Assembly (NCBI GenBank): GCA_963740455.1
Contig: CAVUEF010000017.1
Location: 62,001-126,000 of the forward strand
DNA length: 64,000 nt
Direction of reading: 5' to 3'
DNA from: Paucibacter sp963740455
Lineage (GTDB): Bacteria; Pseudomonadota; Gammaproteobacteria; Burkholderiales; Burkholderiaceae_C
Shown: positions 47,059 to 61,162 of the stretch, in pieces
How positions within the stretch are numbered: position 1 is the first letter of the stretch
Layout of the letters: the number at the start of each line of letters is the position of its first letter
Notes under the pieces: generated by a model
The model's input: only the letters and a program-made list of their open reading frames with translations
The model's database searches: none
What the model was told of the DNA's origin: nothing
Position numbers and translations under genes: made by a program

Positions 47059-47147
47059 GCATAACTCCTTAAATGTTGCCTTGTGAGGCAGGCATCACCG
47101 TATCCGGCAAGCTCTGTCCCCAACTGACTGGAAAAATTCCAGCGAGA

Positions 47148-47178
47148 GGGGTTGAAGCTGCTGTGCAGTCCCAACCCC
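47148..47178. repeat. 31-nt hairpin repeat after rpoB
   Basis: GGGGTT...AACCCC outer arms with CTGC/GCAG inner arms, the same 31-nt layout as the copy after fusA. It begins 10 bp after the rpoB stop. Just beyond lies CTGGAA-TTT-TTCCAG and a 13-bp block (GTCCCCAACTGAC, 47116-47128) that recurs inverted at 51623-51635. Confidence 0.7.
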
Positions 47179-47188
47179 GAACCATTAG

Positions 47189-51310
<4,122 letters not shown>

Positions 51311-51769
51311 AAACACTCCGTTTCGAGAGCTCACCCCTGGCCGTGGGATGGGCTTCGTCGGCGACTGGCTTTTCGAGTACTGCGCTCGAAGCTTGGTGAT
51401 TGGCCACTACCAACCGCTGGCGGACAACTTCGGCATTGCACCGAAGTCCGACCAAACCTGTTCTTTGCAGTCGGATCAAAGAACACTTGCAAACGTCTGC
51501 CGCGATGGGCGGGCGTTTGCAAATGGGCTCTTGTACAGCAAATTCGAAATCCTGGGGGACAGGTCTTGCTTGGCCTTTATCCGGCGTTGCCTGATCTGTC
51601 CATCCAAATACAAGATCCTCTAGTCAGTTGGGGACGGAGCTGCGGGGGGCTTCGCCCGTCCGCAGGTCCATCCCTTTCCAGCCAGTGAGGTCAGAGCTGC
51701 TACGCAGGTCTGGCCCCAGGTCAATATCTAGTGAGGTCAGAGCTGCTGCGCAGGTCTGACCCCAGGTCA
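51311..51769. other. rplL-rpoB intergenic region, repeats and leader, no gene
   Basis: 459 bases. The rplL-proximal part holds two 46-bp tandem repeat units and a longer third hairpin (51632-51673, arms rich in GGACGGAGC/GGTCCATCC with an inner GGC-TTC-GCC). The rest is rpoB leader. Small frames here show no family resemblance. Attenuation between rplL and rpoB is known in E. coli; these hairpins could serve that role. Confidence 0.6.
51684..51769. repeat. Tandem 46-bp repeat with 31-nt hairpins, directly after rplL
   Basis: Two units (51684-51729 and 51730-51769) share GTGAGGTCAGAGCTGCT then GCAGGTCTG and CCCCAGGTCA with three differences. Each contains a 31-nt hairpin (GGTCAGA/TCTGACC outer, CTGC/GCAG inner) at 51687-51717 and 51733-51763. 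The right end abuts the rplL stop codon (51770), as in the fusA copy. Confidence 0.8.
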
Positions 51770-52144
51770 TTACTTGATTTCTGCCTTCGCGCCGGCGTCG
51801 AGCAACTTCTTGAGTGCCGCGTCGGCGTCGGCCTTGGCAACAGCTTCCTTGACGTTCTTCGGAGCGCCGTCGACCATGTCCTTGGCTTCCTTCAGGCCCA
51901 GGCCTGTCAGTTCGCGCACGGCCTTGATGACGGAAACCTTGTTCGGACCGGCTTCCAGCAGCACGACGTTGAACTCGGTCTGCTCTTCAACAACAGCAGC
52001 GGCAGCACCGCCACCAGCGGCAGGCGCCGACATGGCGGCAGCTGACACGCCGAACTTCTCTTCAATTGCCTTGACCAGGTCGTTGAGTTCCATGACAGTC
52101 ATGCTGTCAAGCGAGGTCAGGAATGCGTCTTTATCGAATGCCAT
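51770..52144 (-). CDS. rplL: 50S ribosomal protein L7/L12
   Basis: 124 aa: N-terminal dimerisation helices (MAFDKDAFLTSLDSMTVMEL), an Ala/Gly hinge (AAAMSAPAAGGGAAAAVVEE), and the globular factor-binding domain (EAGPNKVSVIKAVRELTGLG). It forms the stalk with L10 that recruits translation factors. Forty-nine bp after rplJ; the stop codon is followed directly by a tandem hairpin repeat. Confidence 0.99.
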   Translation of the reverse strand: MAFDKDAFLTSLDSMTVMELNDLVKAIEEKFGVSAAAMSAPAAGGGAAAAVVEEQTEFNVVLLEAGPNKVSVIKAVRELTGLGLKEAKDMVDGAPKNVKEAVAKADADAALKKLLDAGAKAEIK

Positions 52145-52193
52145 TTTGGGTTCCTAGATACGGTAGAGTTTTGTTTGACTGATCGGATGCAGA

Positions 52194-52730
52194 TCAAGCG
52201 GCGGCGGTTTCGGTGGCTTCGGCGGCTTGAGCCACCGGTGCACCTTCGCTGCGCTTCTCGGCCAGAGCTGCCAAGACCCGCGCGGTGCGCGAGATCGGCG
52301 ACTGCAGCAGACCCAGGAACTGGGCCAACAGCACTTCTTTGCTCGGGATGGAAGCCAGTGCCTTGACGCCATTGGCGTCGAGCGCCTTGCCGCCAAATGC
52401 ACCCGCTTTGACGATCAGCTTGTCATTGCCTTTGGCAAAGTCGGACATGACTTTGGCCGCGGCGACAGCGTCTTCTGAAAAACCATAGATCAGCGGGCCG
52501 ACCATGCTCTCCGCGATCACCTCGAACGGGGTGCCAGCGACGGCGCGACGGGCCAGGGTGTTCTTCAGCACGTGAAGATACACCCCCTTGGCACGCGCAT
52601 CGACGCGCAGCTTGTTCAGGTGACCGACGGTGAGGCCACGGTATTCGGCCAGCGTCAGCGTCTGCGACTTGGCCACTTGGACCGCCACCTCCGCGACTAC
52701 GGCTGCCTTCTCGTTGCGACTAAGACTCAA
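52194..52730 (-). CDS. rplJ: 50S ribosomal protein L10 (TTG start)
   Basis: 178 aa. The family start (MSLSRNEKAAVVAEVAVQVA) falls on a TTG codon at 52730; GAGGAG lies 6 nt upstream, while the next upstream ATG would add 13 unrelated residues. Core LAEYRGLTVGHLNKLRVDAR and LKNTLARRAVAGTPFEVI are standard; the C-terminal helix binds L7/L12 dimers. In E. coli the L10(L12)4 complex represses this leader. Here a 30-nt hairpin with tandem GA mismatches lies 21 nt before the start (52751-52780). Confidence 0.96.
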   Translation of the reverse strand: MSLSRNEKAAVVAEVAVQVAKSQTLTLAEYRGLTVGHLNKLRVDARAKGVYLHVLKNTLARRAVAGTPFEVIAESMVGPLIYGFSEDAVAAAKVMSDFAKGNDKLIVKAGAFGGKALDANGVKALASIPSKEVLLAQFLGLLQSPISRTARVLAALAEKRSEGAPVAQAAEATETAAA

Positions 52731-53044
52731 GGTCTTCTCCTCACAATAAAGTGCCACTCGTTTGTGCAAACTCGTGGCACACCGGGTTCAGCGACCTTCT
52801 CTGTCCAGAAACCCAAACCCTGCGGCGCTCAGTGAAAACGCCACGTGGCTCAAATCCTTTACAGCGGGACCGCCATCTGCGTTGGCCTTCGCCTCGGCTC
52901 GCGCCTTGGTTCAAATTAAGCAGCTCGAATCGCGAACGATCAAAGCCACACCAACGGTCTTGGATGGACCGAGCCGGACTTGCCGGCTCCAGCGCCACCA
53001 ATTCATAGCACCGCGCCAGACACGCGCAGCACCTCAATTCAATG
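52731..53044 (-). other. rplA-rplJ intergenic leader
   Basis: 314 bases carrying the rplJ leader. Apart from the GA-tandem hairpin (52751-52780) it shows GCCGGCAAGTCCGGC near 52974-52988, another small hairpin. No promoter of good quality and no gene were recognised. Confidence 0.5.
52751..52780 (-). promoter_or_regulatory. Hairpin with tandem GA mismatches in the rplJ leader
   Basis: In the RNA sense: GTGCCAC, GA, GTTT, loop GCAC, AAAC, GA, GTGGCAC. The 7-bp outer and 4-bp inner stems are perfect and are separated by facing GA/GA, which can form sheared pairs as in kink-turns. Leaders of rplJ bind L10 through such a motif in other bacteria. It ends about 20 nt before the TTG start. Confidence 0.55.
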
Positions 53045-53740
53045 TCAGGCGTTGATGCTGGCCAGATCCACCCGAGCACCCAGGCCCATGGTGGAAGAGA
53101 CCGCCACTTTACGCAGATAAACACCCTTGCTCGTCGCCGGCTTGGACTTGCCCAAGGCTTCAATCAGCGCGCGCAAGTTGTTTTGCAGATGCTCGTTGTC
53201 AAATGAGCGACGGCCAATCGTCGAATGGATGATGCCGCCCTTGTCGACGCGGTACTGCACCTGGCCGGCCTTGGCGTTCTTCACCGCCGTAGCCACGTCT
53301 GGCGTGACCGTGCCGACCTTGGGGTTGGGCATGAGTCCGCGCGGACCCAGGATCTGGCCCAGGGTGCCGACGATACGCATGGTGTCGGGCGAAGCGATCA
53401 CGATGTCGAAGGGCATGTCGCCCGCCTTGATGCGCTCGGCCAGGTCTTCCATGCCGACGATGTCCGCACCGGCAGCCCTGGCCTCTTCAGCCTTGGCGCC
53501 TTGAGCAAACACGGCCACACGCTTGGTCTTGCCGGTGCCGTGCGGCAGCACGACAGCGCCGCGCACGACTTGGTCGGACTTCTTCGGGTCGATGCCCAGT
53601 TGCACAGCCACGTCGATCGACTCATCGAATTTGGCGGTCGCACACTGCTTGATCAGGACCAGGGCTTCGCCCAGCGGATACAGCTTGGTGGTCTCAACCT
53701 TGCCTTGCGAGGCTTTTTGACGTTTGGTCAGCTTTGCCAT
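53045..53740 (-). CDS. rplA: 50S ribosomal protein L1
   Basis: 231 aa: MAKLTKRQKASQGKVETTKL, with VRGAVVLPHGTGKTKRVAVF and LGQILGPRGLMPNPKVGTVT as family signatures. It builds the mobile L1 stalk that releases E-site tRNA; in E. coli it represses the L11 operon. One base separates it from rplK. Confidence 0.99.
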   Translation of the reverse strand: MAKLTKRQKASQGKVETTKLYPLGEALVLIKQCATAKFDESIDVAVQLGIDPKKSDQVVRGAVVLPHGTGKTKRVAVFAQGAKAEEARAAGADIVGMEDLAERIKAGDMPFDIVIASPDTMRIVGTLGQILGPRGLMPNPKVGTVTPDVATAVKNAKAGQVQYRVDKGGIIHSTIGRRSFDNEHLQNNLRALIEALGKSKPATSKGVYLRKVAVSSTMGLGARVDLASINA

Positions 53741-53741
53741 G

Positions 53742-54173
53742 TCAGACTCCTTCCACCAAAATGCCCATCGAGCGGGCCGAACCAGCGATGGTGCGAACCG
53801 CGGCGTCCATATCGGCGCCCGTCAGATCCTTCATCTTGGTGGTGGCGATTTCTTCCAACTGCGCACGCGTTACCTTGCCGACCTTTTCGAGGTGGGGGTT
53901 TGCAGAGCCTTTTTCGATCTTGGCGGCCTTCTTGAGCAGCACGGTCGCCGGGGGCGACTTGATGATGAAGGTAAAGGACTTGTCTGCAAACGCGGTGATG
54001 ACCACCGGCAACTTCAAACCCGGCTCGTAGCTTTGGGTTTGGGCGTTGAACGCCTTGCAGAACTCCATGATGTTCAGGCCGCGCTGACCTAAGGCGGGAC
54101 CGACCGGAGGCGAAGGATTTGCCTTGCCAGCCGGAATTTGCAGCTTGATAAAGCCGACTATCTTCTTGGCCAT
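53742..54173 (-). CDS. rplK: 50S ribosomal protein L11
   Basis: 143 aa: MAKKIVGFIKLQIPAGKANP, SPPVGPALGQRGLNIMEFCK, and the C-terminal rRNA-binding half with MKDLTGADMDAAVRTIAGSA. It forms the GTPase-associated centre base and is the thiostrepton target. A 195-bp gap to nusG carries no gene. First gene of the rplKAJL part. Confidence 0.99.
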   Translation of the reverse strand: MAKKIVGFIKLQIPAGKANPSPPVGPALGQRGLNIMEFCKAFNAQTQSYEPGLKLPVVITAFADKSFTFIIKSPPATVLLKKAAKIEKGSANPHLEKVGKVTRAQLEEIATTKMKDLTGADMDAAVRTIAGSARSMGILVEGV

Positions 54174-54368
54174 CTATTTCTCCAATAAAAGCCGCAAGCC
54201 GTGAGGCTGCTGCTCTTGAGTGCTAACGCAAGGGATTCGGGACTTGCACCCCTTACCCTGGCTCCTCTTGTCCGCATCTCGTCACGGACTGGCTACGGAC
54301 AGGTGGCGAAATCGGGCTTTGAGGCCAACCCCGCGAGCCCTGTCAGGCTCATGATTCCAAAACTGCCG

Positions 54369-54944
54369 TCAGACTTTCTCAACCTGCGAGAAATCCAGTT
54401 CCACCGGCGTGGCGCGACCGAAAATGGTCACCGATACGCGCACCTTCGACTTGTCGTAGTTGACATCCTCAATGGCGCCGTTGAAGTCGGTGAACGGTCC
54501 TTCCTTGACGCGCACGAATTCACCCACCACCCACTCGACCTTGGGTCGAGGCTTCTCGATGCCTTCTTGCATCTGGTTGACGATCTTCATCACTTCGGCT
54601 TCCGAAATCGGCGCCGGACGGTTCTTCGCACCACCGACAAAACCGGTCACCTTGGAGGTGTGCTTGACCAGATGCCAGGTATCGTCTTCCATGGCCATCT
54701 CCACCAGCACATAGCCAGGGAAGAAACGGCGCTCAGTGACGGCCTTCTTGCCGTTCTTCAATTCGACCACTTCTTCGGTGGGCACCAGGATGCGGCCGAA
54801 CTTGTCTTGCATTCCGGCGCGATCGATGCGTTCGCGCAAATTGCGTTCAACAGCCTTTTCCATGCCCGAATAGGCATGCACGACGTACCAACGCTTGGGC
54901 GGTCCGACCGTCTCGGGGCTTGCTGACATTTGCTGCTCGCTCAT
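54369..54944 (-). CDS. nusG: Transcription termination/antitermination protein NusG
   Basis: 191 aa. N-terminal domain (KRWYVVHAYSGMEKAVERNL) with the RNAP-binding helices and IGRASTPVE-like C-terminal KOW domain (VGEFVRVKEGPFTDFNGAIE). It joins RNA polymerase to ribosomes through S10 and stimulates Rho. Starts MSEQQMSASPETVG; 15 bp after secE, as in most bacteria. Confidence 0.99.
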   Translation of the reverse strand: MSEQQMSASPETVGPPKRWYVVHAYSGMEKAVERNLRERIDRAGMQDKFGRILVPTEEVVELKNGKKAVTERRFFPGYVLVEMAMEDDTWHLVKHTSKVTGFVGGAKNRPAPISEAEVMKIVNQMQEGIEKPRPKVEWVVGEFVRVKEGPFTDFNGAIEDVNYDKSKVRVSVTIFGRATPVELDFSQVEKV

Positions 54945-54959
54945 TCGTTTTCCTTCAAC

Positions 54960-55343
54960 TCAACGCCGCCAGCCAAGGATCAGGTCGTAAATCGCCCATT
55001 CCAGCGTCTTGTCGGTCAACCATAGAAACAAGGCCATCGCAAACACGAAGGCAAACACATAGCCCGTCATTTGCATCGCCTCTTTGCGGCTCGGCCAAAC
55101 CACCTTGCGCACCTCACGCGAAGACTCGCGACCGTAGGCAATCAAGGACTTGCCCACCTCTGAGGTCAAAAATGCGCCGGCCGCGGCCGCCAACAGCACC
55201 AGCAACGCCGCCCACTGGGCGATCGGCCCCTGTTTGGCGAGGATGTAGTACGCAAACAGCGCCGCCAGCACGAGCACGATAGCACCGGCGATGCGGGCCT
55301 TGTCGGCGCTGGTGGAGACTGTTTCGACTTGAGTATTTGCCAT
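54960..55343 (-). CDS. secE: Protein translocase subunit SecE
   Basis: 127 aa with three hydrophobic helices as in E. coli SecE: IAGAIVLVLAALFAYYIL, then AQWAALLVLLAAAAGAFL, then the conserved amphipathic helix (SSREVRKVVWPSRKEAMQMT) and the third segment. It clamps SecY in the translocon. It lies between tRNA-Trp and nusG. Confidence 0.98.
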   Translation of the reverse strand: MANTQVETVSTSADKARIAGAIVLVLAALFAYYILAKQGPIAQWAALLVLLAAAAGAFLTSEVGKSLIAYGRESSREVRKVVWPSRKEAMQMTGYVFAFVFAMALFLWLTDKTLEWAIYDLILGWRR

Positions 55344-55550
55344 ATTGGGTCAGTTGGGGTCGGCGCTTGACAAGTACACCAAGGCAGGCCCGCGAATCCT
55401 TTAACTATGGGTGACAAAGCTTGCCGAGCAAGTCAAGGCCTGTCCCACCAAACCATCATCTTCAACAGCAGCAAAGCCCGCCAGGGTCTACCCCCTACGG
55501 GCTGTATCCAATATCTTCGGACCGTCAGCACCAGACTCAGTTCCCGGTGC

Positions 55551-55626
55551 TGGCAGGGGCGGAGGGCCTCGAACCCCCAACCTCTGGTTTTGGAGACCAG
55601 CGCTCTGCCAATTGAGCTACGCCCCT
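55551..55626 (-). tRNA. tRNA-Trp (CCA)
   Basis: 76 nt with encoded CCA. Acceptor AGGGGCG pairs with CGCCCCT; D-arm GCTCAATTGGCAGAGC; anticodon loop CTCCAAA gives CCA for UGG; T-arm GGGGGTTCGAGGCCCTC. Placed between tuf and secE, the classical position. Confidence 0.97.
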
Positions 55627-55648
55627 ACAGTCGAAACGAACCCTTCCA

Positions 55649-56839
<1,191 letters not shown>

Positions 56840-56895
56840 TTTGCTCGCTCCTGGTGGTCAGTCTCGACCTTGCTAAACAAAGAAAAGAAAGTGGA

Positions 56896-56970
<75 letters not shown>

Positions 56971-57045
56971 ATCGGCACGGGTTTGAAATCACGCAAGACC
57001 TCAAACCGGTATCGACAAATACTGCTTCCAAGCCAACGCTCCGAA

Positions 57046-57119
57046 TGGAGCGGGAAACGGGAATCGAACCCGTGTCATTAGCTTGGAAGGCTAAGGTTCT
57101 ACCATTGAACTACTCCCGC
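57046..57119 (-). tRNA. tRNA-Gly (TCC)
   Basis: 74 nt with encoded CCA; acceptor GCGGGAG with TTCCCGC (one weak pair); anticodon loop CTTCCAA gives TCC for GGA/GGG; T-arm ACGGGTTCGATTCCCGT. Between tRNA-Tyr and tRNA-Thr. Confidence 0.97.
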
Positions 57120-57196
57120 CCGGGAGCAACGCACTGGCGTCATGCCCGTAAGCCGACGCCATACAACTCATCCATTCACGCCTGCCTGAGTCACCT

Positions 57197-57282
57197 TGGT
57201 GGAGGAGGCTGGATTCGAACCAGCGTAGGCGTACGCCAACAGATTTACAGTCTGCCCCCTTTAGCCACTCGGGCACCCCTCC
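57197..57282 (-). tRNA. tRNA-Tyr (GTA)
   Basis: 86 nt with a long variable arm (class II) and encoded CCA; acceptor GGAGGGG pairs with CCTCCTCC-type end; anticodon loop CTGTAAA gives GTA; T-arm GCTGGTTCGAATCCAGC. First gene of the tRNA-tufB operon. Confidence 0.97.
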
Positions 57283-57296
57283 GAGGTGAGCCGCAG

Positions 57297-57305
57297 ACTA
57301 TATCA
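57297..57305 (-). promoter_or_regulatory. Extended -10 promoter of the tRNA-Tyr/tuf operon
   Basis: TGATATAGT reads as TGN plus TATAGT, ending 15 bp before the tRNA-Tyr 5' end, with a GC-rich discriminator (CTGCGGC) typical of stable-RNA promoters. No good -35 hexamer is seen. Its first three bases are the stop codon of the small frame at 57303-57401. Confidence 0.6.
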
Positions 57306-57397
57306 GAATTTCTTCATGCGCCGAGCGGCTTGGCCCGCCTCGCGCCAAAGGGTCTGGCTGAGCTTGGCGAAGTGGTGCAGATTGCCGGGCAGATCCT

Positions 57398-57401
<4 letters not shown>
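57303..57401 (-). CDS. Possible 32-aa leaderless small ORF behind nagA
   Basis: Begins at TTG that overlaps the nagA stop (TTGA) and encodes 32 residues (KDLPGNLHHFAKLSQTLW, then REAGQAARRMKKF). Codon third positions are strongly G/C (about 80%), like genuine genes here, and the peptide looks like an amphipathic helix. No family is recognised. It may be a coupled small protein or chance; expression is unproven. Confidence 0.25.
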
Positions 57402-58531
<1,130 letters not shown>

Positions 58532-58568
58532 GCTCGCGCCTCGCTTCTCTACAAATCGATGGGAATCG

Positions 58569-59300
58569 CTAGATCGACCAATTCAAGCTCTGGCCTTGCT
58601 CTGCCAGAAAGGCCTGTGCCTTGGAAAAGTGTCCGCAACCGATGAAGGGCGAAGCGCCGCGCGCGGCCGACAAGGGCGACGGATGATTGCATTGCAGCGT
58701 CAAATGCCGGTTCGGCTGGGACTGGATCAGTGCCCGCTTGCTTTGTGCGTGCGCACCCCACAGCATAAAGACCTTAGGCGCCGGGTGCCCCGCGGCGACC
58801 TCGATGAGGGCATCGGTCAAGGCTTCCCAGCCCCGGCCGGCGTGGCTGGCGGCTTGGCCGTCTTCAACCGTCAGGCAGGTATTGAGCAGCAACACGCCGC
58901 GCCGCGCCCAGGCACCCAAATGGCCGCTTGATGCTGGTGACTGAGCCAGATCGCGTTGCATCTCCTTGAAGATATTGCGCAGACTCGGCGGCAAGCTCAA
59001 CCCCGCGGGCACCGAAAACGCCAGGCCCTCGGCCTGGCCGGGGCCGTGATACGGGTCCTGCCCCAGGATCACCACGCGCACGCCGGCCAGCGGCGTGAGG
59101 CGCAATGCACGCAGCGGGTCGGCCGGATAGATCGTCACGCCATGCGCTTGGCGCAACCGGATGAAATCCAGCAAGGCTTGGCCTTGCGCGCTTTTCGCCC
59201 AGCTCGCCACGGCAGATTGCCAGCCGCAGTCCAGCCCTTCCAGCAGCAAGGGCAGCGGCTGCACCAGCCGGTTTGGCGCGTCGAGGGTCAGGTCTTGCAT
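58569..59300 (-). CDS. ung: Uracil-DNA glycosylase
   Basis: 243 aa, family 1 UDG. The water-activating loop GQDPYHGPGQAEGLAFSV carries the catalytic Asp and the uracil-binding His is in HPSPLSAARGASPFIGCGHF. It removes uracil from DNA as the first step of base-excision repair. The start ATG 59300 overlaps the trpC stop (TGATG); a GTG one codon upstream is possible. Location right after trpC is common in Burkholderiales. Confidence 0.96.
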   Translation of the reverse strand: MQDLTLDAPNRLVQPLPLLLEGLDCGWQSAVASWAKSAQGQALLDFIRLRQAHGVTIYPADPLRALRLTPLAGVRVVILGQDPYHGPGQAEGLAFSVPAGLSLPPSLRNIFKEMQRDLAQSPASSGHLGAWARRGVLLLNTCLTVEDGQAASHAGRGWEALTDALIEVAAGHPAPKVFMLWGAHAQSKRALIQSQPNRHLTLQCNHPSPLSAARGASPFIGCGHFSKAQAFLAEQGQSLNWSI

Positions 59301-60088
59301 CACGCGAACAGCGCTGCCAATGCCGCGCCCGGATCGGGCGCACGCATGAAGGCCTCACCCACCAGGAACGCATGCACCTGGGCGGCACGCATGCGCTCGA
59401 CGTCGGTGCGCGCCAGGATGCCCGACTCAGTCACCAGCAGGCGATTCGCCGGAACCTGCTTGAGCAGATTCAAGGTCGTGTCCAGCGTGACTTCAAACGT
59501 GCGGAGATTGCGGTTGTTGATGCCGACCAGCGGCGTCCTCAGCCGCAGCGCGCGATCGAGCTCGCGACCGTCGTGCACTTCGACCAGCACGGCCATGCCC
59601 AACTCCAGCGCCTGTGCTTCCAGCTCGAGCATCTGGCCATCTTCCAGACAAGCGGCGATCAGCAAAATGCAGTCCGCGCCCATCGCGCGTGCCTCATAGA
59701 CCTGGTAGGCGTCGATCATGAAATCCTTGCGCAGCACGGGCAACGGGCAGGCCGCGCGGGCTTGCTCGAGATAGGCCTGCGAGCCCTGAAAAAACTGCGC
59801 ATCGGTGAGCACGCTCAAACAGGCAGCGCCATGGCGCGCATAGCTGGCGGCGATCTCGGCCGGCACAAAATGCTCGCGCAACACACCCTTGCTGGGGCTG
59901 GCCTTCTTGATCTCGGCGATCACGCCGGCTTGGGCCGCGGCAATGCGTTGGCGCAAGCTGGCGATGAAGTCGCGCTGGCCGCCCAGCGATTCGGCGTCAC
60001 GCCGCAGCGACGCCTGATCGCGGCGCTTGCGTGCCAGAGCGATCTCATCAATCTTGACCGCGACAATTTTTTTCAGGATGTCACTCAC
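59300..60088 (-). CDS. trpC: Indole-3-glycerol phosphate synthase (GTG start)
   Basis: 262 aa TIM barrel. Starts at GTG 60088 (MSDILKKIVAVKIDEIALAR), inside the last codons of trpD (8-bp overlap). Signature residues: EIKKASPSKGVLREHF, VLRKDFMIDAYQVYEARAMG, GINNRNLRTFEVTLDTT. It closes the indole ring from CdRP in tryptophan synthesis. Not fused to TrpF. The ung gene overlaps at its stop. Confidence 0.96.
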   Translation of the reverse strand: MSDILKKIVAVKIDEIALARKRRDQASLRRDAESLGGQRDFIASLRQRIAAAQAGVIAEIKKASPSKGVLREHFVPAEIAASYARHGAACLSVLTDAQFFQGSQAYLEQARAACPLPVLRKDFMIDAYQVYEARAMGADCILLIAACLEDGQMLELEAQALELGMAVLVEVHDGRELDRALRLRTPLVGINNRNLRTFEVTLDTTLNLLKQVPANRLLVTESGILARTDVERMRAAQVHAFLVGEAFMRAPDPGAALAALFA

Positions 60089-61115
60089 GCCCCAACTCCT
60101 GCGTGGTGCGTACGAACTCGTCGAGTTTGGCGCGTGCCGCGCCACTGCGGATGGCCTCGCGCGCAACGCTGATGCCCTCGGCGATCGACGCCACGATGTT
60201 CGCCGCATACAGCGTGGCGCCCGCATTGAGGGTCACGATTTCGCGCGCCGGCCCTTCGACGTTGTCGAGCGCATGGATCAGCATGACGCGCGACTGCTCG
60301 GGCCCGTCGACCTTCAGGCTGCGATTGGAGACCATGCGCAGTCCGAAGTCCTCGGGGTGGATTTCGTATTCGCGCACCTGGCCGTCCTTCAGCTCGCCCA
60401 CCAGCGTGGCCGCGCCCAGCGACACTTCATCCATGCCGTCCTGGCCGTAAACCACCACGGCGTGCTCGGCGCCCAGGCGCTGCATCACGCGCACCTGAAT
60501 GCCCACCAGATCGGGGTGGAAAACGCCCATCAGGATATTCGTTGCGCCGGCCGGATTCGTGAGCGGCCCCAGGATGTTGAAAATCGTGCGCACACCGAGC
60601 TCGCGGCGCACCGGCGCAATGTTCTTCATCGCCGGGTGATGGTTCGGCGCGAACATGAAGCCGATGCCGGTGCGCGCGATGCACTGGGCCACCTGCGCAG
60701 GCTTGAGCATGATGTTGGCGCCCAGCGCTTCGAGCACATCGGCGCTGCCGGTCTTGCTCGAAACGCTGCGGTTGCCATGCTTGGCCACCTGCGCGCCTGC
60801 GGCCGCAGCCACGAACATCGAGCAAGTCGAGATGTTGAAGGTGTGTGCGCCGTCGCCGCCCGTGCCGACCACATCGACCAGATGCGGCAATGGTGGCAAC
60901 ACGACCTTGGTCGAGAGCTCGCGCATCACCTGCGCGGCGGCGGTGATCTCTCCGATGGTTTCCTTCTTGACACGCAGGCCGATCAGAAACGCCGCCGACA
61001 TCACCGGCGTCATTTCGCCGTTCATGATGGCGCGCATCAGCGACAGCATTTCGTCGTGAAAGATCTCGCGGTGGTCGATGACGCGCGCCAGCGCTTCGGT
61101 GTGGGTGATGGGCAT
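60081..61115 (-). CDS. trpD: Anthranilate phosphoribosyltransferase
   Basis: 344 aa. The PRPP-binding motif DVVGTGGDGAHTFNISTCS and KHGNRSVSSKTGSADVLEAL are family marks, with the anthranilate-binding FAPNHHPAMKNIAPVRRELG. It joins anthranilate and PRPP. Start MPITHTEALARVIDH at ATG 61115. Forty-seven bp after the threonine aldolase gene; overlaps trpC by 8 bp. Confidence 0.96.
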   Translation of the reverse strand: MPITHTEALARVIDHREIFHDEMLSLMRAIMNGEMTPVMSAAFLIGLRVKKETIGEITAAAQVMRELSTKVVLPPLPHLVDVVGTGGDGAHTFNISTCSMFVAAAAGAQVAKHGNRSVSSKTGSADVLEALGANIMLKPAQVAQCIARTGIGFMFAPNHHPAMKNIAPVRRELGVRTIFNILGPLTNPAGATNILMGVFHPDLVGIQVRVMQRLGAEHAVVVYGQDGMDEVSLGAATLVGELKDGQVREYEIHPEDFGLRMVSNRSLKVDGPEQSRVMLIHALDNVEGPAREIVTLNAGATLYAANIVASIAEGISVAREAIRSGAARAKLDEFVRTTQELGRE

Positions 61116-61162
61116 GACGGTCTTCTCTCTGGTGAGTCGGGCTCAGCGCTTGCTGCGCAAGG

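Noticed and set aside
51684..51769. Possible start of a CRISPR array
   Set aside because: Only two adjacent units with no unique spacers; each unit is a hairpin repeat adjoining rplL.
52741..53163. Open frame upstream of rplJ (140 codons)
   Set aside because: Runs through the leader and the rplA C-terminus region without homology; the rplJ TTG start with a good ribosome site is the better reading.
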